Made by a program: the position numbers and the translations under genes
Notes under the pieces: model-generated
Database searches by the model: none
Seen by the model: only the letters and a program-made list of their open reading frames with translations
What the model was told of the DNA's origin: nothing
Part shown: one piece after another, positions 13,279 through 25,580 of the stretch
How the letters are laid out: the number at the start of each line of letters is the position of its first letter
How positions within the stretch are numbered: the first letter of the stretch is position 1
From: Polytrichum commune
Taxonomy: Eukaryota; Streptophyta; Polytrichopsida; Polytrichales; Polytrichaceae
Assembly (NCBI GenBank): GCA_950295325.1
Contig: OX485804.1
Location: 38,318,001 to 38,382,000, forward strand
Length of the DNA stretch: 64,000 bases
Direction of reading: 5' to 3'

Positions 13279-13640
13279 CACTACAACAGAACACGTCTTT
13301 TACGACTAGGTTTTTTCACTTCTACAAGTGAGAAAACACGGACTTCACTGCTGTTGAAAACGACCAGTCGCTTCAGACAAGTAGTGAAGTATGGTCGTAG
13401 TCATGTCAGACAAGATGTTCCCAATGGACACATTCCCAATGGCAGTGAAGTTTAGGGTGTTACACGTACTTTACTTCATAAAGTCATGTCCTACTTCATT
13501 ACGTCTCGTCAATATAACTAGTGATATCATGGCACTGGCACCAATCATGTATGGTGTCTACTAACATTTGCACTTCACTACACAAAGTCAAATCATGTGT
13601 AATGCATATACATACATTCCAAATTACTAGTCAGCGTTAA
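13279..13640. mobile_element. CACTA-type terminus and subterminal region
   Basis: CACTACAACAGAACACGTCT at 13279 is a typical plant CACTA (En/Spm) terminal sequence. It is followed by repeated AGTGAAGT/ACTTCACT-like subterminal motifs. CACTA transposase pieces lie on the minus strand at 16.4-18.05 kb, so this is plausibly the 3' end of that element. I found no matching opposite terminus or target duplication. Confidence 0.5.
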
Positions 13641-16420
13641 CAATATGCACTAGAAGGAATCGTGTCCAAATCAACCCTCCTTTGCGGTGATGGCATGATC
13701 TGTGTCCATTGCCATTATGACTAAAACCCGCAGTTTGACAACCGTCACCCAATTTGGGTATATGTCAGCAAATGTTGGGTGTAACCTGGTTTAGATGGGT
13801 GATGGTTGCGATGTCAACCCGGTTGGTTGACCGCCACCATTTTGGTAGCCTTTGGGTGGCGTTCTTTGTGCATCGGGTTTGGGTTTTGGGCATAGGGTTG
13901 CAAACATGTTGGCGTTCATGGGTTGCACAATGCACTGCCGAGGGTGGCCACCATATGTGGGTGGCTTGGCACCCGTGTTGGGTGTTATTGGCGCCCCCCG
14001 GGCCATTTGTACAATGCGTATGAACATGGGTGACAGTTGCAATGTACAAACCCATCAAGGGAAAGGGTGTCTCCCTTCAATTTAGAATTGAACCGTGGGA
14101 TTCTCTTTTTGGTTGTGTGGGTAATGTGCTTTCATGTTGTGCGGTGGTTTAGGTATGTGTGATTTTGCACATGTTCCATACCGGTGGTGTTTGATTCTAT
14201 GTTAGCATCTTTGGATTTTGAATACCATCAATTCTGGTTGTTTATTTGTGATTGTCAATCATTGCTGCACGGCACATCCGTCCATAGACTGTTGTCAGAA
14301 TTATGATTTAGCGTGAACCATCTGTCATCCAACTCCTTACATCCTCGCACAAGGTTGTGCGAGGTCCAATCTGTCGCCACTCGTCGTGTTTTTGGCACAA
14401 AAATTCCCTGCAAAAACGGCATTTCAATTGTGCCAATGTGTTTTCAAAGCCGACATATGCGGGTTGGGCAGCCAATTCCCCACGTCGCGCTCATGCAAGA
14501 TTATCAACACATAATTTCAGCCTTGGTGTTTGACGTGCCTTTGTGAAGGAGACCAATAGCACCAAAACGAGTCCACATATTGCACATGTTGTGGTTTGTG
14601 GCCTGCAGCCACTGCATTGTAATGGGCACACATTGGAGGCTGCCCGCCTTTCGTGTCCACGGATGTCAGGTTTGGATGCATGGATCTCCCTCGGCAAGGA
14701 CGTCCATTGTTCTTGGATGAAGGAAGCGGGTGTCCCCAAAATGATGTTTAGCTCATCCAAGGATCATTGACACATGACAATGAGTCAGTCTGCAAATATT
14801 GCAAGCCCCTTTGGTGCAGCCGGCTTTTGCAACAATTAATATTCCAAGTGTGCATGCCATTGCTCAATCTCATGTGGTTGATGTCGAGGGGGAAATGATG
14901 ACAACAATGGAGGGGATTCCTTTGGGTCCTTACAATTCTTTGGATTGCAACGTCCTGCTTGTTCGTAAAACAACTAGCTGTTGCACACATACCATCGCCG
15001 AGACTGCATGGGAGTCGTTGCCCATCCCTCAAATTTGTTGTGCTTGATGGTTGTTGTACACCTATGCTCGGTCATGCACAAGGGAGACGCCCATGGGGTG
15101 GCGGCAACAATGCGGCAAACCATGTGTGCGGAGAATTTGACGGATCTTTGAGCAGAGACTTGGAGGCAATCAGTATACCGTCCAAGAAACTTGTGTGTGT
15201 GAACCAAAATGTGTTGGCCACATGTGCAAAGACTTGGGTGGTCAAACATGTTTTGGAAAACTACACTTGTTTGTCGTCTGGGAGAGACCTCTATGATGCA
15301 GACTTTGGGGATTCATATGATCATCAAACTGTTCTTGTTGGTGACTGCGAATCGTTGTGCGACATAGAATAGCCCCTTCTGGTCTCCGAGACACTTTTGC
15401 AACCTCTTTTTGATTCCCAAATCTTCACGGTGATGGAACGACCTTCGCCGATTTTTGGTCTATGAGGCGCCATACACCACCACTTCTTGATGTACATGGG
15501 CCGTGCGGTCTACAAGCGCATTTCTATTGTTCTTTCTATGTTGCAATTTTGCGTGTGCAACTTATATATTTCTCCTATATATTTTTTGGCATGCCATTCT
15601 CCTTTGGGATGTGAATGTTTTCTATAAATTGATTGCGGATATATATCTGCACTAGTGTTGCCTGCCACATGTGTGGTTCCAATGTTTCTGGATTTCCATG
15701 TCTCCGCTTCTTACATTCAAGAGATGCTCGTAAACATATCCATGGACATCAATATATAACTTATTTTCAATGTGCATGGTGGTTGTGGCTAGGGTAATGT
15801 GCACCAAAATGGTTGGCACTCATTGTTCCTCATATTCGTGCAAGGGATTTCATAGTGAACCCTCATTTCCAGTATGTCCTTAATTCCAAACATGGACTCC
15901 AACTCAATTATACATCCATTTTGGGGTTTTTTTTCTTTAGCCATTGCACACGCGCATCACCCTCCCCCCAATTAAGGCTCACATGTACATGTTTTTATTA
16001 TATTTAATTGCCGTTTTGAATATGTATTGATGTAGGGAGCATACACAACTTACAATGTGCCTAAACTCCCAACATTGGGCACTAAAACCCTATTTGTGCT
16101 TCTTCTGACCAGTGTTTGTGCTCCATGGACTACATGGTTCTTCCTATATGGGATTTAACACAATTTGCAGGCTAAAGTGTGCGTTTAGTATTGTACATGT
16201 GTAGGAACCTTTGCCCTGTGTTGACCTGCTCTTCTGTTTGGTGTTGCCAGTGGGCAGAGGACCACTAGTCAGGGAGTCGAGAGTCCTGAGCCAATACATA
16301 CATCATGCATCAACAATTTATGGCCCTTGCCATTTGTGTGAGATACACCGTGCATTGACACAAATTTTCCATTTCCATTTCTGTCTTGTTAGTATCGTTT
16401 CCACCCTTAAATGGTGGTCT
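13641..16420. other. Unassigned, relatively GC-rich stretch, probably transposon interior
   Basis: Frames at 13754-14058 (both strands) and 14959-15372 (plus, 137 codons) have no domain I recognise. The region lies between a CACTA terminus and CACTA transposase fragments, so it is most simply the interior of a decayed element or captured host sequence. No gene is called. Confidence 0.4.
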
Positions 16421-16428
16421 GGTCACAC

Positions 16429-17196
16429 TCAATCTTCATCAGATATGTTGCCAAAATCGCCTCTAAGCAAAGGTGCTATTGCGAGTTCTACGACTCTCTC
16501 GCACAACGTTATAGGATCCATCATGTTTGGAATGTTGGATGTGGGGTGCATCAAGGCTTCGACCTCCAATGATGGAACACACACCTGGGTGTTTATCAAC
16601 TCTTCGTATACGGAGACTTGGGACCTTCTGGTCCTTGGCTTGCTGTAGAGCACGACGCGCCAAGGTCCAATGTTGTCTGTGCCGGCGTAGAAAACATGCT
16701 GCACCTAGGATGGCAACAGAAACGAATTATGTGGATGTTCCACCATGCATGAAAAGTTGGCCAACAAAAAATCCGATTCGTCTTTTTTGTATGTGGGTTC
16801 TCCAATGTTGTCCATGTCATGCTTCACCTAGTCGCATTCCATCAAAATAATATGTGTGGCCATTTTTTCGTTGTCCATAACTCGTATGTGCTTCAAGACA
16901 CCCACATAGTGTATTTGGCCCAACATTTCTCCGATCGATGAACCTTGCGCACTTAGTAAAGATGCCACACCGCAATCATAACTCACTATTCCAGCCGAGG
17001 ATCCATCGTCGCACCGATAATGATTCTTATACGCATTCATCATGGAATATAATGTTGTGACCAATTTTTGGGGCATTGAAAGATTTTTCATATCTGTATT
17101 CTGCATAGCTTCTCCCCTCATTCCCAACTTCCGCACAACCTCTCTCACCCACACATACAAACTTGGAAATATAACAACAGGGGCTTCCGAATGCAC
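16429..17196 (-). pseudogene. CACTA transposase C-terminal part (DUF4216-like)
   Basis: Two minus-strand frames, 16828-17196 then 16429-16704, follow the order of a plant CACTA transposase C-terminus. The first has an NHYRCDDGSSAGIVS block and HYVGVLKHIRVMD...ILMECD, comparable with the YYGVLxDIxELDY...xCDW signature of DUF4216. The second has VFYAGTDNIGPWRVVLYSKPR, comparable with the usual QVFYVxD...NWxVVxxxKPR tail. The frames are offset, so the gene is broken. Family assignment is from memory of these motifs. Confidence 0.6.
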
Positions 17197-17482
17197 TGCA
17201 GCCTCGAACTCTGCTCGGCCAGCAGCATATTCTCTGCTCCAATACCAACATGTGTTAATTCAATCTTTCATGATAAGACATGCATTTTCTAGCATTTAGA
17301 TATAAAATGTGACTACAAGATAATATTTTGTATAGAAAGGATTTTGTATAAACATATTTGAATGTTTGTGTATACTGGTTGGAATGATACATGCATAGTG
17401 GTTGGAATGATGTATGGTTTAAAAATATATACTTGTGGATAATATTTCTCATGTAGGGTGTAATAACGGTTGTCGTTGTAGT

Positions 17483-18053
17483 TCATTGTAGGACCTTCCC
17501 GATAATCCTTGCGGCACCCTCTTTAGTCCATATCTTACAATATAGGGGCTCATACTCTTCAACCATGAACTTTGTTATTAGTCTGATTGCCTTGTCCAAC
17601 ATATACGGCTTCGCCATGCATACCTCCGACCTAGCCATGTTGTTCACATACCCTTTTATAACCTTGTTCATTCTCTCCATGTTGTACATCCACCGGATAT
17701 GCACGGGTCCTCATAGTTCCAGCTCTTTCATAAGGTGTAGGTTCAGGTGTGACATCACGTTGAAGAAGATAGGAGCCATGTCGATCTCCAACATCAATAT
17801 TGTCACTGCGATGTCCTTTTTGAGACTAGACATGTTATCGGGGTCTACGGCTTTGGTACAAATTCTCCTAAAAACGCGCAACAGTCTCATGATTGCTATA
17901 CAAGGTCTACGTTGTAGCATACCCTTTATGCACAATGATAGTAATTGCTGCATCACAACATGCCAATCATACGCCTTCATCCCACTCAACTTCTTGGTTG
18001 TCACGTGCTTGGCAATGACACCACAATACCCGGTAGGAATCGGATGACCGCCA
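17483..18053 (-). pseudogene. CACTA transposase fragment, DUF4218 region
   Basis: Minus-strand frames 18053-17711 and 17704-17483 carry the DUF4218 hallmarks of En/Spm transposases: PTGYCGVIAKHVTTKKLSGM, MKAYDWHVVMQQLLSL, an RRICTKAVDP-like block, FFNVMSHLNLHL, then IRWMYNMERMNKVIKGYVNN. The upstream edge coincides with a possible splice acceptor (TCTAG, reading on the minus strand). The two parts are separated by a frame change, so it is not a working gene. Confidence 0.75.
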
Positions 18054-18516
18054 ACCTAGACATGAATATAAGAAGTTCTGTATTGTTCAATACGTATGGT
18101 GCCATTGGTTTTATTACCTTGGTTTTGTCCCGAGCATCGGTGGTCTTCACTAATTATAGTTCGTCGTACACGCATATTGCTTCTATGTCCCATCTGGATG
18201 CAATGTGCGTCGTGTATGTGTTGCAGACTAGCTTTAAAATACGGCAAGTAAAAGAAATATGATGTTATTTTGATACCGTACCACCTCGATGGATCTAGAT
18301 CTCCCCTCGCCACATTGTCGATTTCTAGTCAAGTCTTGTACTCTGTTGCTTATTCCAATATTTTCGTTGCCGTTGGTTTTTTGGGTTCCGCTCGTGAATC
18401 TGTTTCGTTTCTAAATGCAGCATTATATATTGGTCTTCTGTAAGGGTGTTGCATTGAGCGCAACCATCGTCGTGTACGCAACCAGATTCCAGCAAGTGGT
18501 AAAGAAACAACTCTTG

Positions 18517-20471
18517 AGAATGTCATTCCATCTACTCCTCCATCTCAGACAACAACTGCTACAACACCAAACTCAAGAACAACTTTCACACAAGACAAGA
18601 AGAAGATAAACTCAAGAGAAGATAAATTTTTTGCTAGAACATGTTGTTGGTAATTCAGGGGCTTTTCTTTCTTCATTCCAGGAATCCACAAATATTCTGA
18701 AGAACATGGACATAAATTTTGCTGCCCTCCTAGAAAAATTCTAACTACTCAATTTCACTATCACTATCACTGTCTATTATAGTTGATTTCTGTCTGAGTT
18801 TGTATTGCCACAAATTTTCTGCCATTAATTCGTGCATTACTATGGCTTCCCGCAGAAGGTCATTTGCCTTCTCGTTTTCTTTTAATAAAAAAAATTTATT
18901 TCTTCATCATTTACTTCATCTGCAATCGGAGCATCTTCGGTGGCTAACATCCTCCTCTTCACTTAAGCAATTCCAGCCTTTTCGCCCCGTAATTCACTAT
19001 CTTCTCATATTTCTCCCTCACCAATCTTTCTACTCAATTTATTTTCTGCCTCTACTATCCAATCTTCTTCTATGCCTTCCTTGTTCACAATACACAAATT
19101 GTGTAACACTATACAAGTGGCTACAATATCCGGCATATTCCGCAAAGATACTTCACATGGCTTCATTATCACCCTCCACCTACCCTTCAATATCCCAAAT
19201 GCCCTCTCTACACACATCCTAGTTGAAGATTGAATGAAATTCCAATTAGCCTCCTTCTCGGATAGTGTTGTCTTCCCGCCCTTAAACGGACAATACATCC
19301 ATGGCCGAACCGGATATGCCGCATCCCTTATAAGTTTGTATGGCTGAAATTTACCTTCTATACATTTACGTCCGATTCTTGTAACTTGAAATACGCTCCA
19401 GTCGTGAAGACTTCCTGCCCACCCAAACTCATAATCCCAAAACATACAATCTGGTCCGACTATTCCTTGTAGAATTGCTGAATGAAATGAATTTCTGCAA
19501 TAATAATCTTGTCCGCCAATTAGAGGGGCTAAAACATGAATATGTGATCCATCTATTGCACCTATGATATAAGGAATGCCGTGTGATTTTTCAAACCTCG
19601 AAGCTAAAACTCTAAACTGTGATTTGCTCGGAATTTGTACAAAAACCGGTTGTAGATGTTTTCTAACCGCTTTATAAACTCCCTCACTACTATTGATAAT
19701 GTACTTTTGTGCACTCCATACAAGTCGCCTATAGTTTGCAATCCATCACCACTTCCCAACCGATGCAATGACATTGCTATCCTATCTTGCACCGGCACCG
19801 TAACCCTAAATTGAGTATTTTTTTTCTTTCAAATACGGACCTAACCTCTCACACAAAAATCTGAATGTATTGTGTGTCACTCGAGTTCGCTTTCTAAATT
19901 CATTCTCCGTCCACAAACCCAACAATAAGCGGTCTACGAATCCGATCATCCGTTCTTGACTCCATATACATCTCTCTCTATACCCCATATTCTCATAAAC
20001 CAAGCTCAAAATTGCTAACTTCTTCCATTCTCCTTGCAAAATCAGCGCTTGAATGTCTACCACATGCTTTACGAGCATGTACAAAAACATGTACAATCCT
20101 AAAAGCAAAACAAATGTGCTCCTCTCCTCCATTGCTTGCTGAAATTTTAGGTTCAAGCAAGCGAAAACTACAAGACAAATGAAGAGAAGAGAAGAGAAGA
20201 GAAGTCAATAGAAGTGAAGAGAATGGTCAAACTTGATTATTTCCAAAAACTGCCTTTTTTTATTATTATTAAAAAAATCAGCACCTCCACTTTTTGGTGC
20301 ATGGTCATTCTTCATGGTCCACATTCGGTTTACACCTAGTGAAGGGCCCATGGACCATGAAAACTAATATTTTAGTAACTCGGACCATGGAAGTCGTCCC
20401 ATGAAGTCGTCCCACGCAAAATAGGCCTCTTACGTGGGACGACTTCATGGTCCATAGTGTAAACCGCCCCT
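18517..20471 (-). mobile_element. PIF/Harbinger DNA transposon, 5' half (Harbinger-2)
   Basis: The right end is GGGGCGGTTTACACTATGGA (reading in from 20471), followed outside by TTA (20472-20474), the expected PIF/Harbinger target. A strong subterminal hairpin (GTCGTCCCACG / CGTGGGACGAC) sits at about 20400-20450. The opposite terminus is missing: similarity to Harbinger-1 stops near 18517, where CACTA sequence begins, so the element is truncated or was cut by rearrangement. Confidence 0.75.
19005..20156 (-). pseudogene. Harbinger transposase (DDE_Tnp_4), nearly intact
   Basis: Encodes a HARBI1-like transposase that would cut and paste the element together with a Myb/SANT-like partner. Reading down the minus strand: N-terminal block 20156-19806, then the helix-turn-helix part (RIAMSLHRLGSGDG...GVHKSTLS) at 19798-19604, then the catalytic core. 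All three DDE residues are present: D in GAIDGSH (19551-19553), D in FGWAGSLHDW (19401-19403) and E in VERAFGILKGRWR (near 19206). Two single-base frame changes break it: one at an A8 run (T8 at 19822-19829 on the plus strand) and one near 19665-19690, after VREFIK. The start could be ATG 20156 or the later ATG at 20132. No separate Myb-like ORF could be supported. Confidence 0.85.
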
Positions 20472-20475
20472 TAGT

Positions 20476-22055
20476 GTAGCCTTGTCTTGAGTATGGAGTG
20501 ACAAGTTTGCAGTGGGAACATAGAATCTAGTTACATTCAATTTCAAACTCGGCAGTGTCTTAAGTTCTTAACCAGTCTTGAGAGAATCTCATATTTGGGA
20601 CTTAACCTGATGTAGGTACTAATTTGGATATATATGCATTGTATATGTCTACTCTCAATAAAATTATGCACTGATGGATTCATAGAAAAGAGGGCATTCA
20701 CTTGGTAGTACCCCATCAAATACGACCAGTGCTTCCCACCGTCCAGGATGGATCATCCATCCAAAAGGTGAAAGGGCATTGAACTCTTAATAGCCTGGAG
20801 AATGCTTTCTAAAACTACTTTTTAACGATTCGCCTTATTCAGTATGGGATGATCCTTTCTGGGTCCTTTCAAAGACCCCTTCAAAATACTCCAAAGAAAT
20901 CATGAACGTCCTTTGAGTCCTTTGGTTGTATGTGGAGCTTTCACATGCATGTTGATGTAACTTTGCAAGTAGGTTTTGGTCAAACAATTTGGGTTGCAAG
21001 ATGCATGTCTACGTACATATTTGGTCAACACTCATCTGATATGCTTCCAATTGCAACAGGGTGTTTTGGCTAAAGATGGAATTTCTGCTGCTGAGAGCTT
21101 AGGTGTATTGGCTCGATTGGGAAGTGATGTCTATGCTACCCGTTTGGTATGTGTGTTTGGTGATTCTAGAGATTGGTATACTATGATGTAAATTTGCCAA
21201 AACATTGTCTAGGTGTTTGAGTGTAGTTGCTGAGCAGCATTGAAATAAAATAGATTTTTCTATTTCTTTTTCTTTTTCTCTTGCATCCTATGCTTGTCTG
21301 TGTAGTGGTAGGGCAACCATTATGAACAAGTCATGTTTATGCTGCAGGCTCGTTTATTACTCACAAATTTAGTCGGTGCTTAAAATGCTACTTATAAAGG
21401 GTCAATTGCCCTTGCATTGGGATGCATTCACCGCATGTATCTTCTCTCTTTCTCTGACTTGCTAAAGTTACACCTGGGAGTGTTTTATAAAATGTCCAGT
21501 GGCTCAAAATACCTAGTTTGTCTCCGCTGTTGAATTTTAACTCCATATCTCTTGCATTGTGGGCTCACTTGGTGCTAAAATTTATGGGGAACAACTTATA
21601 GAATCTTGACTACCGGATGAGGAGTTGATTGGAGATAATTGATGCCTTAACTTACATGTTGTTTTGTGATGACTATTTCCTGGTTGCGACTCTGAACGTT
21701 GTAGAAGAGTCTCTATATTTGTGAAATAGTTGCTAATTTAAATTTAGCCCCATTGCAATTTCATCACACTACTAGTTTAGGCACAACATGATTCATTCAC
21801 CCTGATGTTAAGCATAGCCAATATTATGTGAAGGAACTTTGACTTATTCAACTTTCATGCAGTAAATTTCATTTACTTGGTGTTATGAGGCTCAACTCTA
21901 ACTCCAATCATCTGGATGTATGTTAGAAATCAACTAACATAACTTCTATTTTAGACATATCTTCAAATCAGAATCGGGAGGCTTGCTTTTTGACCAATCT
22001 AATGAATCTTTGAGACCCCTATCCACTGAAGCATTGAAAGCAATTTGTGATATTT
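20476..22055. other. Gene-poor stretch with one exon-like segment
   Basis: No complete gene. The exon-like segment at 21060-21146 is listed separately. The rest has only short frames without motifs. Confidence 0.5.
21060..21146 (+). other. Exon-like 29-codon segment, product not recognised
   Basis: A phase-0 segment of exactly 29 codons bounded by CAACAG|GGT and TTG|GTATGTG, good plant splice sites. It encodes GVLAKDGISAAESLGVLARL plus nine further residues. Read-through would soon meet a stop. It could be an exon of a decayed or very long-intron gene. The RRP4 relics 1.1 kb downstream do not contain this peptide in any family member I know. Confidence 0.35.
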
Positions 22056-22219
22056 AGTTCAGAAAGCAGTTATCTTCAACTGGATTGATAAGAAATGTGT
22101 AAAGCAACATGTATACTTTGTTTTGGAATTAACATATCTGGTTCATTCACAGAAAACAATTAAAATGGTGCATAGTATTGAAGGATGAAACTCCTTTAAA
22201 TTCCACTGTTGTGAAACAG

Positions 22220-22288
22220 GCTGAAGTGCAGACTTTGCAACAGGATGGATCCCTTCACTTGCACACTCGGAGTCTCAAACATGGCAAG
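22220..22288 (+). pseudogene. RRP4: RRP4 (exosome) exon relic, copy 1
   Basis: 23 codons AEVQTLQQDGSLHLHTRSLK-HGK follow an AACAG acceptor. This matches the conserved block of RRP4/EXOSC2, an RNA-binding cap subunit of the RNA exosome (AEV..(F/L)..DGSL.L..RS.KYGK). The donor is lost: AAG is followed by ATG rather than GT, and the frame then runs into a stop. Confidence 0.7.
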
Positions 22289-22804
22289 ATGATCGACTTC
22301 TTCTCAACTGGGGTTTAGGGATTTCGAATTTGTAGGATTCATCCTTCTAGAACATATCCTTCATTTGCCAATCCACCGCTACTTTGAGCTCTACTGAAAC
22401 TGATAAAGAGTAAGAGTAAACCTCACAGAAATTCCAGCTTTGGGACTCTGTTCAGAGGTATTGCGGTTGCTCTTGGCATTAGTTTAAAGGCATGGACGAC
22501 AAGCAGGTGCAAGCTTCGGTCCAGCAATAGACTTCCATTGTAGGTTTTTAGGTATTGCTTTACCCTGCCCAGTTCATGGGTAGCCTGAGATGTCACAAAT
22601 GTGGCTTCCATATCATGCGTCCAAACTATTGAGTTGATCTAAAATAACACTCTGCAATTTTAATGTGTGTGTGTTGAATTTGTGCAATGCGACCAAGTGA
22701 TTTTCTGCCATTGAATTGTTGAATAGGTTACTTTTGAATTTTGATGTGTGTGTCTCTGCCCTAACCTTTTGTCTGGTATATTGCAATTGTAAATGTTGTT
22801 GCAG

Positions 22805-23152
22805 AGAAGATGCACAACTGCAGATGAGCTGAATATGTGAGACTTGTATGTCGAGAATGACCTTATCAGTGTGAGTTGCAAGAGAACCCGACTATCTGTG
22901 TAGGGTGGTGGTGGTTATAGTTCAGAAAGCAGTTATCTTGAACTGGATTGCTAAGAAATGTGTGAAGCAACATGTATTCTTTGTTTTGGGATTAACATAT
23001 ATGGTTCATTCACATAGAACAATTAAAATGGTGCATTAGTATTGAAGGATGAAATTCCTTTAAATTCCACTGTTGTGAAACAGGCTGAAGTGCATACTTT
23101 GCATCAGGATGGATCCCTTCACTTGCACACTTGGAGTCTCAAATATGGCAAG
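22805..23152 (+). pseudogene. RRP4: RRP4 (exosome) two-exon relic, copy 2
   Basis: The first piece (22805-22870, after TTGCAG, before GTGAGT) encodes RRCTTADELNM, a stop, then DLYVENDLIS. It corresponds to the RRRT(A/S)(V/A)DELNMR...V...D(L/V)I segment of RRP4, with the conserved Arg codon changed to TGA. After a 213-bp intron-like gap the second piece (23084-23152) encodes AEVHTLHQDGSLHLHTWSLK-YGK and ends at AAG|GTGATC, a possible donor. Exon order and phase (0/0) are right for RRP4. The stop and the absence of other exons show a pseudogene that kept introns. Confidence 0.8.
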
Positions 23153-23279
23153 GTGATCGACTTCTTCTAGCTGGGGTTTAGGGATTTCGAATTTATAGGA
23201 TTCATCCTTCTAGAACATGTCCTTCATTTGCCAATCCACTGCTGCTTTGGGTTCTACTTGAACTGATAAAGAGCAAGAA

Positions 23280-24364
23280 GAGACACACTGTAAGGGTGGT
23301 GGCAATCATCAAGGCATAAACAATTTGACAGCACTACAAACTCCTCCAAGACTATTCTAGGAATTAGATGTTGTGTAGTAAATAAGGTAGATATGCCTAA
23401 TTTGGTTACTTATCTTAATGAAGCACCTATATTGGAGTGGGAGGTGGTCAGATGCATGCTCAAAACTTACTGAACACGGAAAGTGTTGTATGCAAAACAA
23501 CCAACTCCCAACCAAAAAGTCCTGTTAAATGAATGACAACTCTATTATTGTGCAAGGTTGTAGTATCCAATAGCATTTTCACCAGGGGTTTTTGCTGAAT
23601 TGGGGACCAGATGGGAGAAATAGCACTGCTTTGAAAGTGGGTGCTTTGCTCTGCTTCAAATTTTCAGCTTTAGCTTCTACACATTTCTGGATGTGCTGCA
23701 TTGTTTTGCATTAAAACTCTTTCAGAGCATAGTTGCAGTGATACAAATTCATATGCATCAATATCAGCTGCTTATGGCATGTTTTTGCTCTCTCTGGTGG
23801 GCATTAGTCTACTCTACCTATTTATTGAACAACCTTGTCCTGGTCTCTGAGTCTGATGGATGAATAAATTTGCAACAATATCAGCAGATGCACTATCTAT
23901 CACAGGTCTTGTTGCTACTCCCTCTAGAATGAGCATCATAGAGGCTAAGTTACAGAAAAGCAAGGGATTTCAAACTTTGACTTTCTATAAGATCAAATGT
24001 GGCTGAAATTAGAGGATGTAGGATTGGCAGGGTTGTGGAACTTGTAGAATAACATTTGTGGACGTGTTCTTTTGTCACTGGGGATGTTGCGTGTAGATTG
24101 TTTGTTTACTCCATATCAGCTTTGAATGACATTTGGTGAATTTCATAACATTCTTGAGTAGCCTATGTAGTCTCTAGGCGCAAATGGTCTACACAACACT
24201 GATAATAGCTAATACAATCTATTGCATGATAACGATTGTTTAAAAGAAAACTTGCACTAATTTGCCATTGAATATTCGATCATGGAATTTGGATACGATG
24301 GGAAGAGTCGTATGTGCACTTCAATTTGTGCAACTTTTTTTTAAGTAAACCATAGAATGACCGG
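23280..24364. other. No feature seen
   Basis: AT-rich sequence without coding or repeat signals I can support. Confidence 0.5.
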
Positions 24365-24387
24365 CTAAAGACACAGGATTGTGTTGT

Positions 24388-24620
24388 TAAAACATCCACC
24401 CATCAACCGAGAATGCCCACCCAACATTAACCATCTACTGGGGATGCCAACCCAACCCCCACTCAACTCTAAACCATCCACTGAGGGCGCCCACCCAACA
24501 CCCACCCAACACGCACTCATCGCCGAGGAGGCCCACCCAACACCCACCCGACCCTAACCCATCCACCGATAACGCCAACCCAACACTAACCTTCGAACAC
24601 CCGAGCTCAAGTCAACACCG
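24388..24620. repeat. C-rich degenerate minisatellite
   Basis: Loose tandem units built from CCATCCACYGAGG, GCCCACCCAACA and CCCACCCAAC blocks, irregular in length (about 35-85 bp). Frames in it are composition artefacts. Confidence 0.6.
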
Positions 24621-24689
24621 ACCCACCCTCACCCATTGAACGCCACCCACTCACGGGTAATGAATGGCACCTCTTTGGTCACTTGTCAA

Positions 24690-25384
24690 TTGATGTGGCA
24701 TGCGTGGATATATATGCCAATTGGAAGCGAATCCGGTAGTGGTGACCATGTGGGTGAGTATGTACCCTATACCCGACCCGACACCCGACCCAGTTTATGC
24801 TAGTACACCATGCGGCCCAATATGTCCACCCTCAATCAGGTTGTTCGGTGACCAGTATGCACCACCCGTGGACGGGTAACTTGTCATACCCTCCATATAC
24901 TCCAATGTGGGTTGTGTCAACACATGATAGGTGAATGACATGTGTGCACCCACAACGGTGGCCATCTTGGTATGTCCACCGATGCGGGTAGATGCTGTGC
25001 ACCACAAAATACCCAATTCCGGCGCACATTACCAAGAGGGCACCGAACTAATGTCACTCAAAACCCAATCCACCCTACCCATTATGATACAATGGGCACA
25101 TGGTATGCTTCACCCTTAGGATGGGGATAGTCACCCACAGATGCCCCAAGGGGTTAAAAAGAGCATTATTGGGTGCATCACCCGGTTTTTAACTAGGCCA
25201 TCAAGACTGCACCGATGGAATACTACCACCGCATACCGGTGCCCATTTACTGTGAAATTCTTGCAACCCTGCAGGGTTGATTTGGACATGATTCCTTCTA
25301 GTGATGGTTGATATAAGATAGCTAATCTCCACCTTGGGTTTTGTGCAGTCCTTATTGTGGCATGTGGGTGGAGCAAGGTCCGAT
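24690..25384. other. Unassigned stretch left of the LINE
   Basis: No gene seen. Base composition shifts to GC-richer, more repetitive sequence at about 25385, which I take as the approximate 5' limit of the retrotransposon. No target-site duplication could be identified by eye. Confidence 0.4.
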
Positions 25385-25580
25385 GGTGAGAGCGGCGCTC
25401 TAAGGGCCGTTAGGGAAGGAGGAGGTACACTGGAAGCGGTAACCGACGCTTAAACTCGCAAAACGTAGAGGGTGACTCCGTTCCGTTTTTTGCAGAGAGA
25501 GTGTTGGTGATCTCAAGGAAGTGTTTTTGCAGATGTGATTGGTCAAGGTGCTGCAGAAGATATTGCAGTGTGCGATCTCG

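Larger units (their letters stand above)
22056..23279 (+). repeat. Segmental duplication, two ~361-bp copies 863 bp apart
   Basis: 22056-22416 and 22919-23279 are near-identical (roughly nine bases in ten by eye), starting AGTTCAGAAAGCAGTTATCT and ending AACTGATAAAGAG. Each copy carries the same exon relic with intron-like flanks, so duplication was at the DNA level rather than by retroposition. Confidence 0.85.

Noticed and set aside
14959-15372. 137-codon plus-strand frame as a gene
   Set aside because: No recognisable motif, and it lies within probable CACTA debris.
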